Shown: positions 1 through 11,846, numbered from the stretch's first letter. The stretch is 64,000 nt of DNA from Heligmosomoides polygyrus polygyrus (GCA_947396885.1 OX377202.1:20522001-20586000), one strand, 5' to 3'. Notes: a model not told the origin generated them from the letters alone. Translations and numbers: made by a program.

Positions 1-1362
1 TTATGTAGGAAGGCTAAACAGCGTTACCCCTCCCAACTGGGACAGATCCCACCTGAGTGGAAGACCGCTGTGTAATTTACAGACTTCAACAGACAGGCTG
101 AGCTTCGGCAGCTGTCTGGCTCCCCTTCACTCTTCCTTGCCCTCCTCCCTCGCTCAGACCCTACTGTACCGGCTTCAATATAGGGCTGCGTGCAGGCCAG
201 GGATGGGTGGAATTTCTGCTTTCTCATTTCTTTTCATTTTGAGAAAATTTTTCTGCTTTCTGTTTCTTTGAAAATGGCTAAAAATTGGATAGAAAACAGA
301 AAATAGAGCTGCGAACAAAATTATATCATTGAAATCCAATAAAAAGAATCCAAAAAATCACATAATCATGAATTTCAGAGATTTTTCTAGAGACTGTTAA
401 AATGCAAGAATCTGCTGTTTTTTGGATGTACTCGTGTAGAAATTGCGCCATACACTCATGAGCTATGCCGCTTTGTTCGTTCGATTGATTGTGCAAGTGC
501 TGCTGACAAGGGGTCCCTTCCAACTTTGTTTTCTGTTTCGTTTTCTGGGAAAATTTTAAAAACACCCGCCTGTCCCTGGTGCAGGTGTGGCGATAGTGCA
601 CTAGCCAGTCGGCCGTTGTCGCCTTTGGCGCCGCGCCAACACAACCATTTCGCCGCCGAGATGTACTTGGCTGGACTTTCAGCGCTAATGCGTCGCGCGC
701 TGTTCAGGTGCACTTTTGCGGTCGATTGATTTTTCCAGGGGGGGGGTGAAAATGGGTACCGGAACGGATCATCCACCCCCACGTGCTGTTCAACAGCCTG
801 CCTTCCCGATCGATACCTATTTTTTGCACTCAACTCAGTCAGTCGCCGACGCCGGGCGAGAGACATTCTTATCAGTGATAAGACGCCGGCGAGCGCCACG
901 TTTCCCTCAGTTCGCTGCCAAAATTCCGACCGCGATACGAAGCGCGACCTCGCCCTGGCCGTACGAATTTCGACGTCGTCAGTCGTCGTCGTAAAATCCG
1001 ACCAAACAAGATGCTCCTCTCGCCGGCTCGCCAAACACTACGCCAAACGCGCATGAATAGAAGAAAGCTGACGAGGAGGAGAAGGAGGAGGAGGTGGTGG
1101 TGGTGGTGAGCTGAGCTCTCAGAAAGACAATCGATAAAAGCGACGAAAAAATCAATAGAGATAGTCATCAGCGTCAGAGGTTGAATGGCAGACACGAGGA
1201 ATTCGTGTCCGAATTGATGACGATGACAAAGCGCCGAATAGGACCTATGACACAGACACACAGGCGTCTGTAGCATGTGCAGGTGCTGGGCACCGTGCAA
1301 CAAATACGCGAATCAATCGATAAATCGATAAACTCCAAGTGTGGCAGAAAATCGATACTGAC
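1..1362. other. Ras intron 3 (left edge), no exon recognised
   Basis: The donor GTCAGT at 1362 opens an intron that should run off the left end. I saw no Ras NKxD or SAK motif on the minus strand here. The stretch holds a purine-rich GGA/GGT simple repeat at about 1071-1108, a GC-rich part at 590-1020, a fragment near 446-495 resembling the inner module of element family C, and sequence at 1-70 distantly like that at 15240-15500. Confidence 0.4.
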
Positions 1363-1465
1363 CTATTCCTGTCCGTCACAGCGAACACAATCAGAAAACC
1401 GTTGCCAGATCGCAGATACTGCTCGCGCATCGTACAGAACTCTTCTTGTCCAGCCGTGTCCAATA
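1363..1465 (-). CDS. ras-1: R-Ras type small GTPase, exon 3 (switch II); gene continues off window
   Basis: The exon follows a GTTTCCAG acceptor and encodes [10 protein letters not shown], the G3 box and switch II with the catalytic Gln at residue 81 (equivalent to human Gln61). [22 protein letters not shown] follows in two pieces of the same helix and strand (MREQYLRSG, then [13 protein letters not shown]). The exon ends with AG, two bases into a codon, before GTCAGT; the next exon should complete a Ser, as in the family's DRNSF. That exon, with the NKxD and SAK boxes and the C-terminal CAAX lipidation site, was not found in the first 1362 bases and must lie to the left. The 5' side of switch II has Cys-Thr where many Ras proteins have Ser-Ala or Ser-Thr, a minor change. 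Confidence 0.9.
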
Positions 1466-1929
1466 CTGGAAACACTCAAAAATTCAGAAATTATTTTAAA
1501 AAATATTCAATCACAAAAAAAACCTCGTCCTAAGGTCGTCGAAAAACTTTTTTAACATTTGCTAGGAGTAGCCTACCTTTAGTTTTGCTTTTAACCTTTA
1601 GAACTTTCAGTAAGGCATTCATATTGTTTTATTTTACTCCAGCTTTCAGAAATCCTATCCTCTGTGTCCTTCTTTTCCTCCGCTATGCTTCTTACCGTGT
1701 TTTTAGTGACCAATTTAATTTGTTTTTTTTTTCTCTGATGGTATCCTTCTCCTCCTTAAGCGTGTGATTTGAACCGACAAAATAAATAAAGAGGTAAAGA
1801 ACGACATTAGTCCTTCTGGAATGTGCCACTCATTCCACTTCTGTAGGACGTCACAGAGGCAAAGCAAGTAAATAAATGAATAAATAAATGCTCTGAGAAG
1901 AACTAAAATCTTCTTTAAAAAAGCGGAGG

Positions 1930-2440
1930 GCTTCGGCAACGGAAGCTATAAAAATCGATCGCATGCGCAGCCTAATCGATATTGATGGCCTTAGCAACAC
2001 CGCAAGTCTTTCAGCGAGTAAAGTATGAATGTCGCCTTAGATTCTCAAAGCATGTTTGCCATTCCCATGCTTCCTGCATATCTTCTAGGCGGTCAACTAT
2101 TCGCTAAGGGTTGAGGGCTGATGGCGAATCTAAAATTTACAGAAAAATTTCCTTTTTTTCAGGGCCACTAACTTGCTGGAACATTTCGTTTCATTTCTCG
2201 ATAGAAATTCATTATGGGATCTGAGAAGCGTAGTTCAACAACTGATAATGTCAATAATAAAAATAAAGTTGAAATAGTTTCATCCTTAAGCCCTTGGATC
2301 TGTTCTATGCACGATTTAGAGTTCAATTGCCGAGCGGCACGCGGCGTTAACAAGTAACAAATATCGATCTGCTTCGCCACCTAATCGATATTGACGGTTT
2401 TCACAACGCCGCACCCTCCCCCGCCCTCAGCGAGTGGCAT
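1930..2440. repeat. Pair of dispersed repeat fragments, about 85 bp each
   Basis: The segment near 1950-2030 (AATCGATATTGATGG, then a stretch with ACACCGCA and CAGCGAG) recurs near 2360-2440 in the same order with a few changes. They lie in Ras intron 2. Family unknown. Confidence 0.4.
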
Positions 2441-2899
2441 TTTTTGGCTTCTCAGATGTGTCTGTCTGACATGCGTCCAACACCTTCAGGCATAACCTGC
2501 AACTTTATTAGGCAGTCATCAAATGCAGATCTCTTAAGATATTTTAAATTTTTCGATTTTTTAGACCCAATAATCCTTACCGCGGCCGTCGCAGACTATG
2601 AACATACCCGAAGTGGATGCTTTCGTATTGGAGCGCACTTTCTTTCTTTCTCCAATGCCCGAACAAAACCCGCATTTTCCCTCCACCTTTATAAGTGTCC
2701 AGCTATAGGCGCTATACTCGACAAATTAAAACACGTAATTTCATTTTAAGCCCCCAACGCCGGATACGGTACGAAAACACGTGGATAACCGCGCCTTTCC
2801 TAGGAAAACTGTGGTCTTCCTTCATTTCCCAACGAAAAAAGGCACTGATAGTCCATCCTTCGGGCCGACATCAAAGTCGTCCGAGTCTTGTGGCCTCTG

Positions 2900-3326
2900 C
2901 GGTGAGTCCGGCAGTGATTTATGGCCGGCGCCACGATATTGATTCCGGTGGTCGGCGGTTGTTCAGTGGCCAGTGAAGGAAGAACTCGAGGAATTTGCCA
3001 GTGAATTCGTCGTCCCGTCTCGACGGCCGAACGGCGCCGCCCGCCGCCGGAGTCCTCAGGGCAAAAAGCGGCCTCGAACGTCTGCGAAGTCCTCTGAAGC
3101 CGCTGGACGTTGACCTCGTTCGTCGTCATCGTTGCCGTCGTCGTCGTCGTTTGATACGATAATTTGAGGTGTCGTTGTCGGGACCGGTGGCTGGTTGTAT
3201 GTGTGCAGTTACACGAACCGCATTCGATTGGACGCCAAAAAACACCGTCTCGGAGATTGAACACGCCGGCGCCGCAATTCCGCGACGCTCTAACTCGCTG
3301 TTCGGTCCCATTACATCCTCCTCACG
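2900..3326 (+). promoter_or_regulatory. GC/CpG-rich stretch, possible promoter and 5' UTR of the nested plus-strand gene
   Basis: This stretch is visibly richer in GC and CpG than its surroundings, with runs such as GCGCCGCCCGCCGCCGG, and ends at a plus-strand ATG (3327) preceded in frame by a TAA. No TATA box or trans-splice acceptor could be identified with confidence. A promoter role is inferred from position and composition only. Confidence 0.25.
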
Positions 3327-3451
3327 ATGGAGGACGATACTATAAATCCCAGAAAGTTATCCCTGACAGCGTCGCGGGACAAACTGCCCCCTTGGGAAGA
3401 GCACATCTCGTTTAGGCAACGAAGAAGCGACGACATACAACGAAACAAAGC
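3327..3451 (+). CDS. Small nested gene candidate, exon 1
   Basis: Not recognised. The ATG follows an in-frame TAA a few codons upstream. The exon encodes 41 residues (starting MEDDTINPRKLSL, later PPWEEHISFRQRRSDD), is charged and hydrophilic, and ends as AAAGC before GTAAGA, a strong donor, in phase 2. It lies antisense inside Ras intron 2 and follows a GC-rich stretch that could be its promoter. No signal peptide or membrane segment is seen. The protein-like composition, upstream stop and donor support a real exon, but homology could not be tested. If the minus strand were coding here, no Ras motif would account for it. Confidence 0.45.
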
Positions 3452-3774
3452 GTAAGAGATCGGAGATGGAACCAGCTTGGGATGGGAAGCCCCTCGGATT
3501 GGTTAATTGAAATGATCTTCCAATCCGGTCCAAAAGCTTCGATTGGTTCTCTCAGATGATTCATCAGTCACAGCTCCACCACCTACCTCATCTCCTATTG
3601 GCTCCTAAAGCTGTCTTCGAAATGTAGACGCTTTTGTTTACATGTAAACAAATATGCTCGCCTAATTTTGAAGGGTTTTTTGGAACATCAGTGTGAGATT
3701 ACCCAAAGCCTCGGCGGTATTTTAAACACAAAGTTGAATCTAAACTCGTCTGTGGAGGAATTGTCAGAAAAAAG

Positions 3775-3969
3775 GGCACTAGTCGCGAATGAGAGCAGCA
3801 TTGGGAGGTAGGGGCGTGCCAACCAATTCCATCCAGGATATCGACGAACATTCGCGGCCCAATCAAAATACCCGCCTATGCGTACTCTCTGTCTGACACA
3901 TCCATTCAATACGGATTGATCGGCTGGTGCGCCCACCTCCCAATGCTGCACAAGTCCGCGACATGGATC
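3775..3969. mobile_element. MITE-A copy with terminal inverted repeats
   Basis: The left end (ACTAGTCGCGAATGAGAGCA, then TTGGGAGGT) is the inverse of the right end (ACCTCCCAATGCTGC, then CCGCGACATGGATC). A second, partial end of the family starts at about 4068 (CCATGTGGCGAATGTGGACA). There is no coding sequence. Copies of this family recur across the window. Confidence 0.75.
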
Positions 3970-4490
3970 GAAAAAGGGTGAAGTTTAACATTAATCAAAC
4001 CTTTTGTCGGATACGCCACGCATCCGAAACTCCAAATACCTAGACAAACCAAGCGGTAGTCAGCTGATGACCATGTGGCGAATGTGGACAGCACTGTAAA
4101 ACGGGAGAGCACCGGGCAACCCCGCCCCCGGAAACATAGTAGGCTCGATTTGTCTGGGTGAAACCGTACCTTCAATCGATTCTGGACGCGAGCGAGAGTC
4201 GGCGCCTCTTACGACTGCACTACCCACCCGTTGAAAAGTGTGTGTGCGGAAACGGTAAAAATAATACAATGGAAAAATAACGAAATATTCAAATTAATAA
4301 TATTAAATAATTTCGAATATTCTAAGAAAAATTTAGGACATTTTCAGGAAGTTGAATGTAGAAAAGCTACCACCATCAATTCCTTTTCAGTTATTAAAGT
4401 CATAAAGAATGTTTTTATTAATTTTTATCAACATCACTACATCAAATCCATTTAACAACAGTTAATTGTAGCATTTTCAAGTCTATTTCG

Positions 4491-4703
4491 GCACTTGTTT
4501 TCAATGTGACGTGCATGGTGGCAGTAGACACACCAGACAAATCAGCCTTCATCGAATGGGTGTTCCACCCCGAGGGGGCGTGTATGATGACTGACGCCCT
4601 GGTTGGTTGAAGCCCACTGGCGTGACGTCAATGGGCGGAGTGGTTGGTTGCGATTAGCTGGCTCGTTCTCGCCACACTATGTAGGCCACAACAACGACAA
4701 GTA
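4491..4703. mobile_element. MITE-B copy
   Basis: The right end reads CTATGTAGGCCACAACAACG and the left end is a decayed inverse of it (CACTTGTTTTCAATGTGACG). The interior holds GGTTGG/CCAATC-type boxes as in other copies. Confidence 0.6.
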
Positions 4704-5408
4704 TCTAATTTTCTGAATTTCTATTTCAAAAAATTCAATTTTTCTATTTCTAACATCTACTTCTATACAATGTCATTTCCTAAACAGTTCTATTCTATAG
4801 TACCTAAATATGTGCATAATGGCTTTAAACAGGGGCGTCTCGTGTGGCAACTTCCAGCGTTTCCTCGCATCCATGAATTTGGTCTATACTTCGCTCCAGT
4901 GATGGCTTTCATAGATGTTATGCTGTCCAGTTGGAGGGGCCAGTCAGAACCTCTAATTTTTACGCGTTTTTCACAGATTTCTACAGCATGGAAAGCGTCA
5001 GAGAAATTCAGATTTTTTTGGCCAAAAATATGTAGCATACGCGCTTCTAAAGCAAATTAACTTACCTAATTTAGGTTTCTATAAACAAAGGAAACTATGT
5101 TTAAAAAGACCAGATGCTATTTCATAGTTGGGGATAAGATAGGCGCTTCTATGGCACCAACAGCTATTGATCGACTGTGCGATGTTATCGATTCGTTCAA
5201 CTGTACAGCGGTTACAGCGCTTCTAACCAGGTAAGTAATAATTGCTGTAGTAAACACGGCTAACGATCAATACCTATCAAACACACGATCAACAGACAAC
5301 CGTTGCTCGAAGCGATCTAGAAGTCAACAAGAAGGAGCCACGCTTCACCACATCTTTATAAGGCACAGTTGAAACGGGAAAAATCACGAAGAAACGGCAA
5401 ACGCCCAC

Positions 5409-5496
5409 CTTCCAATTTACAGAGGTCCTCGTCGACGAAGCACTGCTTCGTGTACGAGTCTTCAATGGTCGGATCGTAGTCATGTACAAAGTACTG
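5409..5496 (-). CDS. ras-1: R-Ras type small GTPase, exon 2 (switch I / effector loop)
   Basis: The exon follows a TTTCAG acceptor and encodes 29 residues starting [15 protein letters not shown], the switch I effector loop that contacts RAF- and RalGDS-type effectors, then [14 protein letters not shown], the second beta strand. It reads on in frame from exon 1 (phase 0) and ends one base into a codon before GTGGGC. That single G joins the TA opening exon 3 to make Val. Together with exon 1 it supplies residues 46-74. The invariant Thr of switch I (residue 55) is present. The intron to exon 1 is about 12.8 kb and full of mobile elements, unusually long for a nematode. Confidence 0.9.
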
Positions 5497-5937
5497 CTGA
5501 AATCACATAGATCAATTTAAGACGTAAAAAAACGAAGCAGTTAAACTTTGAATAAAGACAATGAAAAAATTAAGAATAACAATTAAAAAAATGGCTGCTT
5601 CTATGCATAGTAAAATTAAAATTGCCTCCAATCTTAGTTAAAAAGACTGATTAAACGCAATTCATGCGAAATTTTTCAAAAACTCAAACAAACAAAAAAG
5701 AGAAGGAGAATTATAGGATAAGAGGTAGGTGTCAGATGGATATGAGAAATGATATAAAAATGGAATTGAATTTCCAAAATAAAAAGTATACGGTAAAAGT
5801 GGCACAGTTACAAAATACACCTATTTATTTATCCGAGAAAGTAAACACTCTCCTGCGTTTAAAAACCGACAGATAAAGCAAACGTCGACAGAAATGAGTA
5901 CCGTTTTGACCGTTTTTCAGGCCTACAGACTGGTCAG

Positions 5938-6019
5938 CAAAAGAAGTGTGAATTCTAAGACCAAAAATAGGCGGGGCTATCGCAAAGAAGCTCCTGAGGA
6001 ATTGAACCGATTCTTATAG
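5938..6019 (+). CDS. Small nested gene candidate, terminal exon
   Basis: With the acceptor at GGTCAG (exon from 5938) or at CTACAG (exon from 5929), the phase-2 end of the 3327 exon continues in frame through a basic stretch (KRSVNSKTKNRRGYRK, then EAPEELNRFL) to TAG at 6017-6019, giving a protein of about 70 residues. The best-looking acceptor, TTTTTCAG at 5920, instead gives a frame that stops after ten codons, so the exact junction is uncertain. The stop is followed almost at once by a SINE-A copy, which would sit in the 3' UTR. The two halves lie on opposite sides of Ras exon 2, so the gene would overlap the Ras gene antisense. Confidence 0.35.
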
Positions 6020-6029
6020 CGCAAAAGTC

Positions 6030-6315
6030 GGGTGGCCCGCGGCAAGCGCAATCAGAGGAAGCGTCTCGGCTGTCGCTTGTACCCCGATTCATGGATCTTT
6101 GTTCGAGTCCGACTCGTCAAACCAAGCCTTCTATCCATCCGAGGTCTGTGAATTGGTACCTGGATTTTCTAGGAAGGATAGAACACTGACTTTCATATTA
6201 GCTTTCCACCGAAAGTCATTGTTTGGTTCAAATACGCATTCAAATTGCCTCTACGAAATTCCGTGGGAATAGAATGCGTGGCGCATCCCAAACGAGGATC
6301 ATCCTCTATCCTAAA
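6030..6315 (+). mobile_element. SINE-A copy (tRNA-derived), diverged
   Basis: The order matches the family: tRNA-like head with a B-box (GTTCGAGTCCGACTC), then AACCAAGCCTTC, GTGAATTGGTACC, and the conserved tail motif GAATGCGTGGCGCATCCCAA. The A-box region is degraded. Confidence 0.7.
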
Positions 6316-6573
6316 CTCCAGATCACAATGTGGTCATAGTAGTACGGCGAACTTTTTTTTTTCTCGAACAATAGCTCTCCAGAGAAGGCTGCCCAAGTCT
6401 AACGGTAGAAGAATGCATATAAAAGCCCTGAAATAATGGGCGTGGCACTTCAGGAGTGTAAAAAAAATCTGCACAAAACTTGAAGTATAACACTCCCATT
6501 CATGCGGATTCTCACTAGACAAAAATCCTATCGTTATTTCAGGCTCTTCGGTAATAAACTGTTAAAATTACGG

Positions 6574-6769
6574 CTTTGGTCGTTAATACGCCCCATATGG
6601 AAAGAGTGTGGGCGGAGAGCGGCGAGACGACCACTAGAGTGACGCAGCAGACCAATCAGGCTGTCACTCTAGTGGTCGTGTCGCCCAGAGCGAAAGCATA
6701 GGGTGGACGCACCGACTGACTGCGACTGGCTGGCACACACCTATGTAGGCCACATTAGCGACTAGTACA
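6574..6769. mobile_element. MITE-B copy
   Basis: Left end GGTCGTTAATACGCCCCATATGG and right end CTATGTAGGCCACATTAGCG-ACTAGTAC are inverted. The interior also has an inner inverted repeat, ACTCTAGTGGTCG against CGACCACTAGAGT. Confidence 0.75.
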
Positions 6770-7213
6770 AAATGACAGTTCCACTAACAACAGTAGTGGG
6801 AGGGACTCTATAATACAAACGAGGAACAGACGCTACTCTCCAGAAGCCAAGTAGCTTCAGAATAAACAAATCTCGATTTCTAGGGAACTCAGCTGTAACT
6901 CTTAGATACTGTCGAGCTTACAATGTGGGCGTGGCCTGTCCTAGGCCGTGCTCACATTGCACATGCCTTCAAAGGTGCTTCCACTTCTGGACAACAGATA
7001 TAATGCCTTTATTTGTGAGACTTTTGAATCAGCAAAGATATTCTAAGGATCGTAACTCTTTTCCAACCAATAAGGTAGGCGTGATCTCGTTTAATAGGCG
7101 GAGACAAGCATCCAGTCTGAAATCTCGACAAATCTCATCTCATAATCGTATCCATCTTCATAAGATTCACTTTTATTTTGGGCCCAGGAGTACAATCATC
7201 TTTTTTCATTCCC

Positions 7214-7621
7214 TCGGAAAATGGGGCGGAGAGTGCCACCAAAAGGCGGAGTTCTACACAGGATCTCTAGTAGTGCTGTTTTTATTCGATTTCTTTAAAT
7301 AAAAGAAACGTTCATGACTGCGATTCTATGCAGTTTTCAGTCAATATCAGTCAATATGTGTTGTGAGCAAAATCTGAGCGTCAGATTTCTCTTCAGAATC
7401 GGTAGTCTACGAACATGAAATCCTTCCAGTTCAATCGATTAATTGTAACCGTCGCCTTCATTTGTTGCTCACAACGCAAGTTCACTGATATCGACTGAAA
7501 ATTGCATGGAATCATGCAGTCATGTACGTTTTTTTGCAAAAAAATTCGAATGAAAACATTTCTACTAAAGATCCTGTGCAGAACCCCGCCCTTCGGTGGC
7601 ACTCTCCGCCCATTTTCTAGA
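7214..7621. mobile_element. Long palindromic element, arms about 170-190 bp
   Basis: The left arm from GGGGCGGAGAGTGCCACC is repeated in inverse on the right, ending GGTGGCACTCTCCGCCCATT. Matching landmarks include CACAGGATCT, CATGACTGC, CAGT-rich blocks and TTGTGAGCAA in the same relative order. The centre is near 7420. It is a foldback MITE in Ras intron 1 with no coding potential. Confidence 0.8.
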
Positions 7622-8139
7622 GGAATAGCCGCTTCTAGGTTTCGGCCATACCAGCACTACGCACTTGTTTTTTCACTAATTTTCACCAAAGAAGTCCCTG
7701 AACATCAGGAAAAACGCCACCGTATCCGGCGAGAAAATAAACTTCGGCCGCGGAAAGCCTATACCACCAACCCAGCGGCGTGCACTACCTTCGAGGGATT
7801 AGGTGTCGGTGTAGAAATCGGACACTTGTGGTGCTGTGTGTTTACGTAGCGACTGAGAAATTCGATAATCAGCGACAACGTTGCTTGTCGTCGGCGCTGG
7901 CGCCAGCGTTGCTTGTCGTCGGCGCTGGCGCCAGCGGCGAAGTGGGCGCCAGCTCTACACAGCTGATTTTTTCACGTTATACGGCAGCAATTATGCAGGG
8001 ACAGGCCTAGGCCACGTCTGACAGGCCCGAGAAGGCCTACCGTCCTGTACGGTGAGGAAAAATTCCTGAAAGAAGCCTAGGCGTCAGCTGACATTCTTGA
8101 AAAAATGCTGCTATAACTAGTTTAAGCTTAGCTAGCAAT

Positions 8140-8830
8140 ATCTGGTCCATGTAGCGAATGTGGATCGCACTGTGAGGTGAGCCAGTCATGACCAGTCAGA
8201 GCAACGGCCGAAAACACGACAACCAATCAGAGCACTGAGCGTACACGCCCAAAAATCAGTTACTATTTTCGCGTCGAGGTTTCTGACTTTCAGGCGGTAA
8301 CTGCTCTAGCTGCACATTGCCCAAATGGAGCCCGAAGCTTACACGAGTGACGCACTATTCGCCGGTTTATGATTGCGCCATACATTCGAATCGAACAAGT
8401 TATCCACGTATTTGACATATGCACTGGCTTCTAAAAAATAACCAAAATCACCCTTGAGCCATTCCAGCTAACAGGTCGTTCTCGGGCAAAAATCCGTTTA
8501 AAAGGCAGGCTCAGGATCAGAGCTTGATTCTAATCGATTTCATCGCGCATAGTGGTGGTCCCCTACCACAGCGCTATGCATGCCTTTTTGTGTAACATTT
8601 TTATTAATTCATTTTCATTTTCTATCCACTTATTTAATTTTTATTCAAATTTTCTTCCTATTTTACTGAAAGTGACACCATATTCCACAGCCAAACAAGC
8701 TCTGCATTGCAATGATGCATAAATAAATGAATAAATAAGTGAATGAGTAAGTGAAAATAAAGGAAAATAAATAGTAATGAAAAACAAGTTCTTTTTATCA
8801 ATATTATCAAAAAATAAATTAAAAACGGCT
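8140..8830. other. Ras intron 1 sequence with decayed repeat fragments
   Basis: A solo MITE-A end starts near 8146 (GTCCATGTAGCGAATGTGGA). A GCGCCATACATTCG module like those in element family C lies near 8374. The rest is AT-rich with ATAAATGA-type simple repeats (8717-8790). No gene is seen. Confidence 0.4.
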
Positions 8831-9217
8831 AATAAATAAACACAACTCTAAGCACAGCGCATGGTCTCCACTTCTAGTTTCTTACTAAACAAAGAGTTAG
8901 AAGTTCTACAAATTGTTGTAGTAAAATTCTTTTCAAAAATAAACATACTGAGGGACACCACACAGAAAAAATCTTACCCAAAAGTTTAGGTACCTTCCGG
9001 AATGAGCTAACAACCAGTGCGAAGAGATAACACCGGAGCGACTAACATCTTCGAAACCAGTCTTCTGTGACACGCCAATGAGCTTCGGCCCCCCATGAGC
9101 TCTTCCCGGAAAGTACCAAAAAACTGGGATTTGAACAAAAATCAAAAATAAATGATTGAATACAAAAAAATACTGGAACTAATATTGGAAACACTTACTA
9201 AATAGAAAAGCGATGAA

Positions 9218-9357
9218 AGGATAAAGGACTGCCTTACTCAATCCCTTTTAGGATGCACCACGCATTCTGCTTTTACGGGACGTCGTGGATTCAATTAGAA
9301 TTTTTTGGCCATACAATGCCTTTCAGTAGTCAGCCGATGAATAAGTCAACACCTTAT
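9218..9357 (-). mobile_element. SINE-A 3' fragment
   Basis: Read on the minus strand it ends in the family tail. The plus strand shows ATAAAGGACTGCCTTACTC, then ATGCACCACGCATTCTGC and CAGCCGATGAATAAGTC. The tRNA-like head is missing. Confidence 0.7.
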
Positions 9358-9948
9358 GTACTGAATTATAATGAAATAAGTGAAAAAAATTAAAAGTAAA
9401 ATTATATTTAAGAAGGAAATTTTGAGTATTCAAACAAGTAATATGCAAATAAAGCATAAATAAATGAAAAATAAAACAAGAGTAGCATCAAAAATCTCCA
9501 ACCCACTCTCCAGAGTTTTAAAAGCGATTTTAAAAAATGTTAACAAAAAGGGACAACCACTCCTGGATCTTCTCTCCACGAGCCAGGATTAATCCAATCA
9601 ACGATTGCAATAAATGTTCTTGAAGTAGTTCAAAACTCTAGGGCTTCTTTGGAAAATTCTAGTGTTGTGCTCTCGAAATTTTTGCGAATATTGGAACGAT
9701 TGCGAAAAAGATCGTAACCTTCGAATATTGGACTTGTTTGGAAATCAAACACATTGGAAGAACGCGATTTTTCAAGATTCGAATTCCCACACTAAAATTC
9801 GAATGAAAATCATTCGAATGCCTATTCGAGTAGGTCATTCCAGCACAACTATAGCCAATTAAAATACATTTGAATAATCATTATGATGTATTTGAAAGCC
9901 TTAATAGAACAAAAAAGAAATCCATAGTTGAAAAAATTGTTTCAATGG

Positions 9949-10200
9949 TGTGGGCGTGGTAGCGCAGCCCGAGGAGGCGCCGGCTGCCGCGTGCGCCCCT
10001 ATTCAAGGTTTTTGGATTAAATTTCTCGCCTAGCCAGGCCATCCAAGCCCTCCGATGTCGGTGAATTGATAGGAGACTTGTTTGGAGACGACAAGTCCCT
10101 GAATTCTCCTCATGTCGGTCAAATACGCTTTCAAACAGCCTTCATGATATCCTGTAGAAGAAGAATGCGTGACACTTCCCGCAAAGGGATTGATGGATTT
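9949..10200 (+). mobile_element. SINE-A copy
   Basis: The head GGTAGCGCAGCCCGAGGAGG matches the A-box region. It is followed by AGCCAGGCCATCCAAGCC, GTGAATTGATAGGAGACTTG and the tail region with GAATGCGTGACAC. Confidence 0.75.
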
Positions 10201-10477
10201 ATTTCAACGATCGTCTCAAGATTCTACTTGCCTACGTACAGTACGCATACAAAGGAAGCAGTCTGCGCAAGTTCTTCAGTCTTGTTCTTAGATCTATCCT
10301 AATCGGGAGGGGGTGAGATGTTTTGCCTAGTTGCAGTCCTCCCCCTGAATTCCCTTCGAGAGCTTCAGTAGTTGTCCGAGGAGACCGTGGGTACGGCATT
10401 GGAGTAGGAACGCACCTGCAATTTCAGGTTCGTCCTTCCCAACTAGAGTAAATCCGGTAGATCATTAAATAATAAAA

Positions 10478-10760
10478 TGATAAAGGACGGCGTTACTCAA
10501 TTTCTTTTGAGATGAGCCACGCATTCTGCTTCAACGGGATGTCGTGGAGGCCAGTTTATTGTGTATTTGTCCACGCAATGACTTGCGGACGCCAGCCGCA
10601 TTACCCTTCCATTACCCTTCCCACACGAGTCTGTTACCAAATCACCGACCCCGGAAGGATGGGAGGCTTGGTTGGCCTGGGCTGGAAATCTGAACCGAAA
10701 ACCTGGTATCGGGTGCACACGACACCCCGCACCCCCTCCGATACGCTACAAGCACCCCCG
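10478..10760 (-). mobile_element. SINE-A copy, near full length
   Basis: The plus strand reads AAAGGACGGCGTTACTC, GAGCCACGCATTCTGC, GGTTGGCCTGGGCTGG, AACCTGGTATCGGGTGC, the exact inverse of the family order. Part of the body carries a short duplication (CCTTCCATTACCCTTCC). Confidence 0.85.
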
Positions 10761-11454
10761 TAGATCGTTATACCCTCGTTACCTCACGAGATCTCTTCTC
10801 TTCAATAATCCTTGTCACCTTGCTCTGCTACGGCTAGCCCCTAAGGTGCCCATGGCCTTCTGCCCAATCAGCTGATGCCTTCCTCTGATGGCAAGCAGCC
10901 AGCGACGGCATGGCCTTTGAAGTATCAAGTGCGGGACAATGCCAGCGATAACGACTATCAGATAAGCACCTTCGCTAGCACACACACACGTTTTGGAGAC
11001 AAACAAGACTCGTAAGGCTTCGTGGAAAATTTAAAATTCACCGTTAGATCACATGCATAAAAATAATAACGCTTGAAAGATACCCTACACTCATTAATAC
11101 TACGTATAGTCCTTTTAATTCCCCTAAAAATCCTAAAATAAGCCATAAAAATTCCTCACCACAAGAGCTCTTTGCTTTTTGCTGCCAATCAGGAATACGC
11201 CACATTTTGCAGCTTAATATGAGCACATTCGTTCATGAAAATTTACAGTAATTGGCGTTACCACAAAAATTTAAGCCTCTTTATTTCAGCTAGAAGCACG
11301 AAAGCAATAGCAGTCAATGCATGGCATGAATGGAGAACCGCTCGAAAAATCCTACGATACCTAAAAGAGCTAGCAATGTGTCTGTCTGTCTGTGCGTCTG
11401 TCCGTCTCTTCCACAAAGTTCTTAGTTAGACACTGAATCCGACGCCTATTCGTA

Positions 11455-11846
11455 TAATTCGGATCCATCATTTTTTTACACTCTAGATCAAAGGACTTTG
11501 CAAATAATGGTATTTTTGAAAGGCCCGAATCTTAGGGCGATTCGGATAGGGTGATTTTCACATAGATTGGTCTTTCGGATAGTTCAGATGATTGGTTTTG
11601 ATCATTTATGCCGCCCTATCTGATTAGGATATCTGATGTGAAAATTGAAGATTTATTTGGATGAGCGAAAAACCTTCTTACCAGATTTATTTGGATGAGC
11701 GAAAAACCTTCTAACCAAAGTTTTACATAAATCATCAACAGAACAGAGGTTTTTCAAAAATGCCATCATTTGTATAATCCTCTCAACCGAATTTGAAAAA
11801 AAAATGGAAAAAATGACGGATTCGAATCATCCGAATCGGCGAAGGA
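11455..11846. mobile_element. TIR element family D
   Basis: The left end (CGGATCCATCATTTTTTTAC ... GCAAATAATGGTATTTTTGA) is the inverse of the right end (AAAAATGCCATCATTTGTAT ... ATGACGGATTCGAATC). The interior holds a direct repeat of ATTTATTTGGATGAGCGAAA with AACCTTCT, about 37 bp. A second copy is at 34840-35312. Confidence 0.65.

Noticed and set aside
456..1303. Open frames of 143 and 192 codons on the minus strand
   Set aside because: No Ras NKxD or SAK motif and no family motif. They overlap each other in different frames in a GC-rich intron stretch.
2800..3264. 154-codon minus-strand frame
   Set aside because: It lies opposite the GC-rich block before the plus-strand candidate exon, has Thr runs from simple sequence, and shows no recognised motif.
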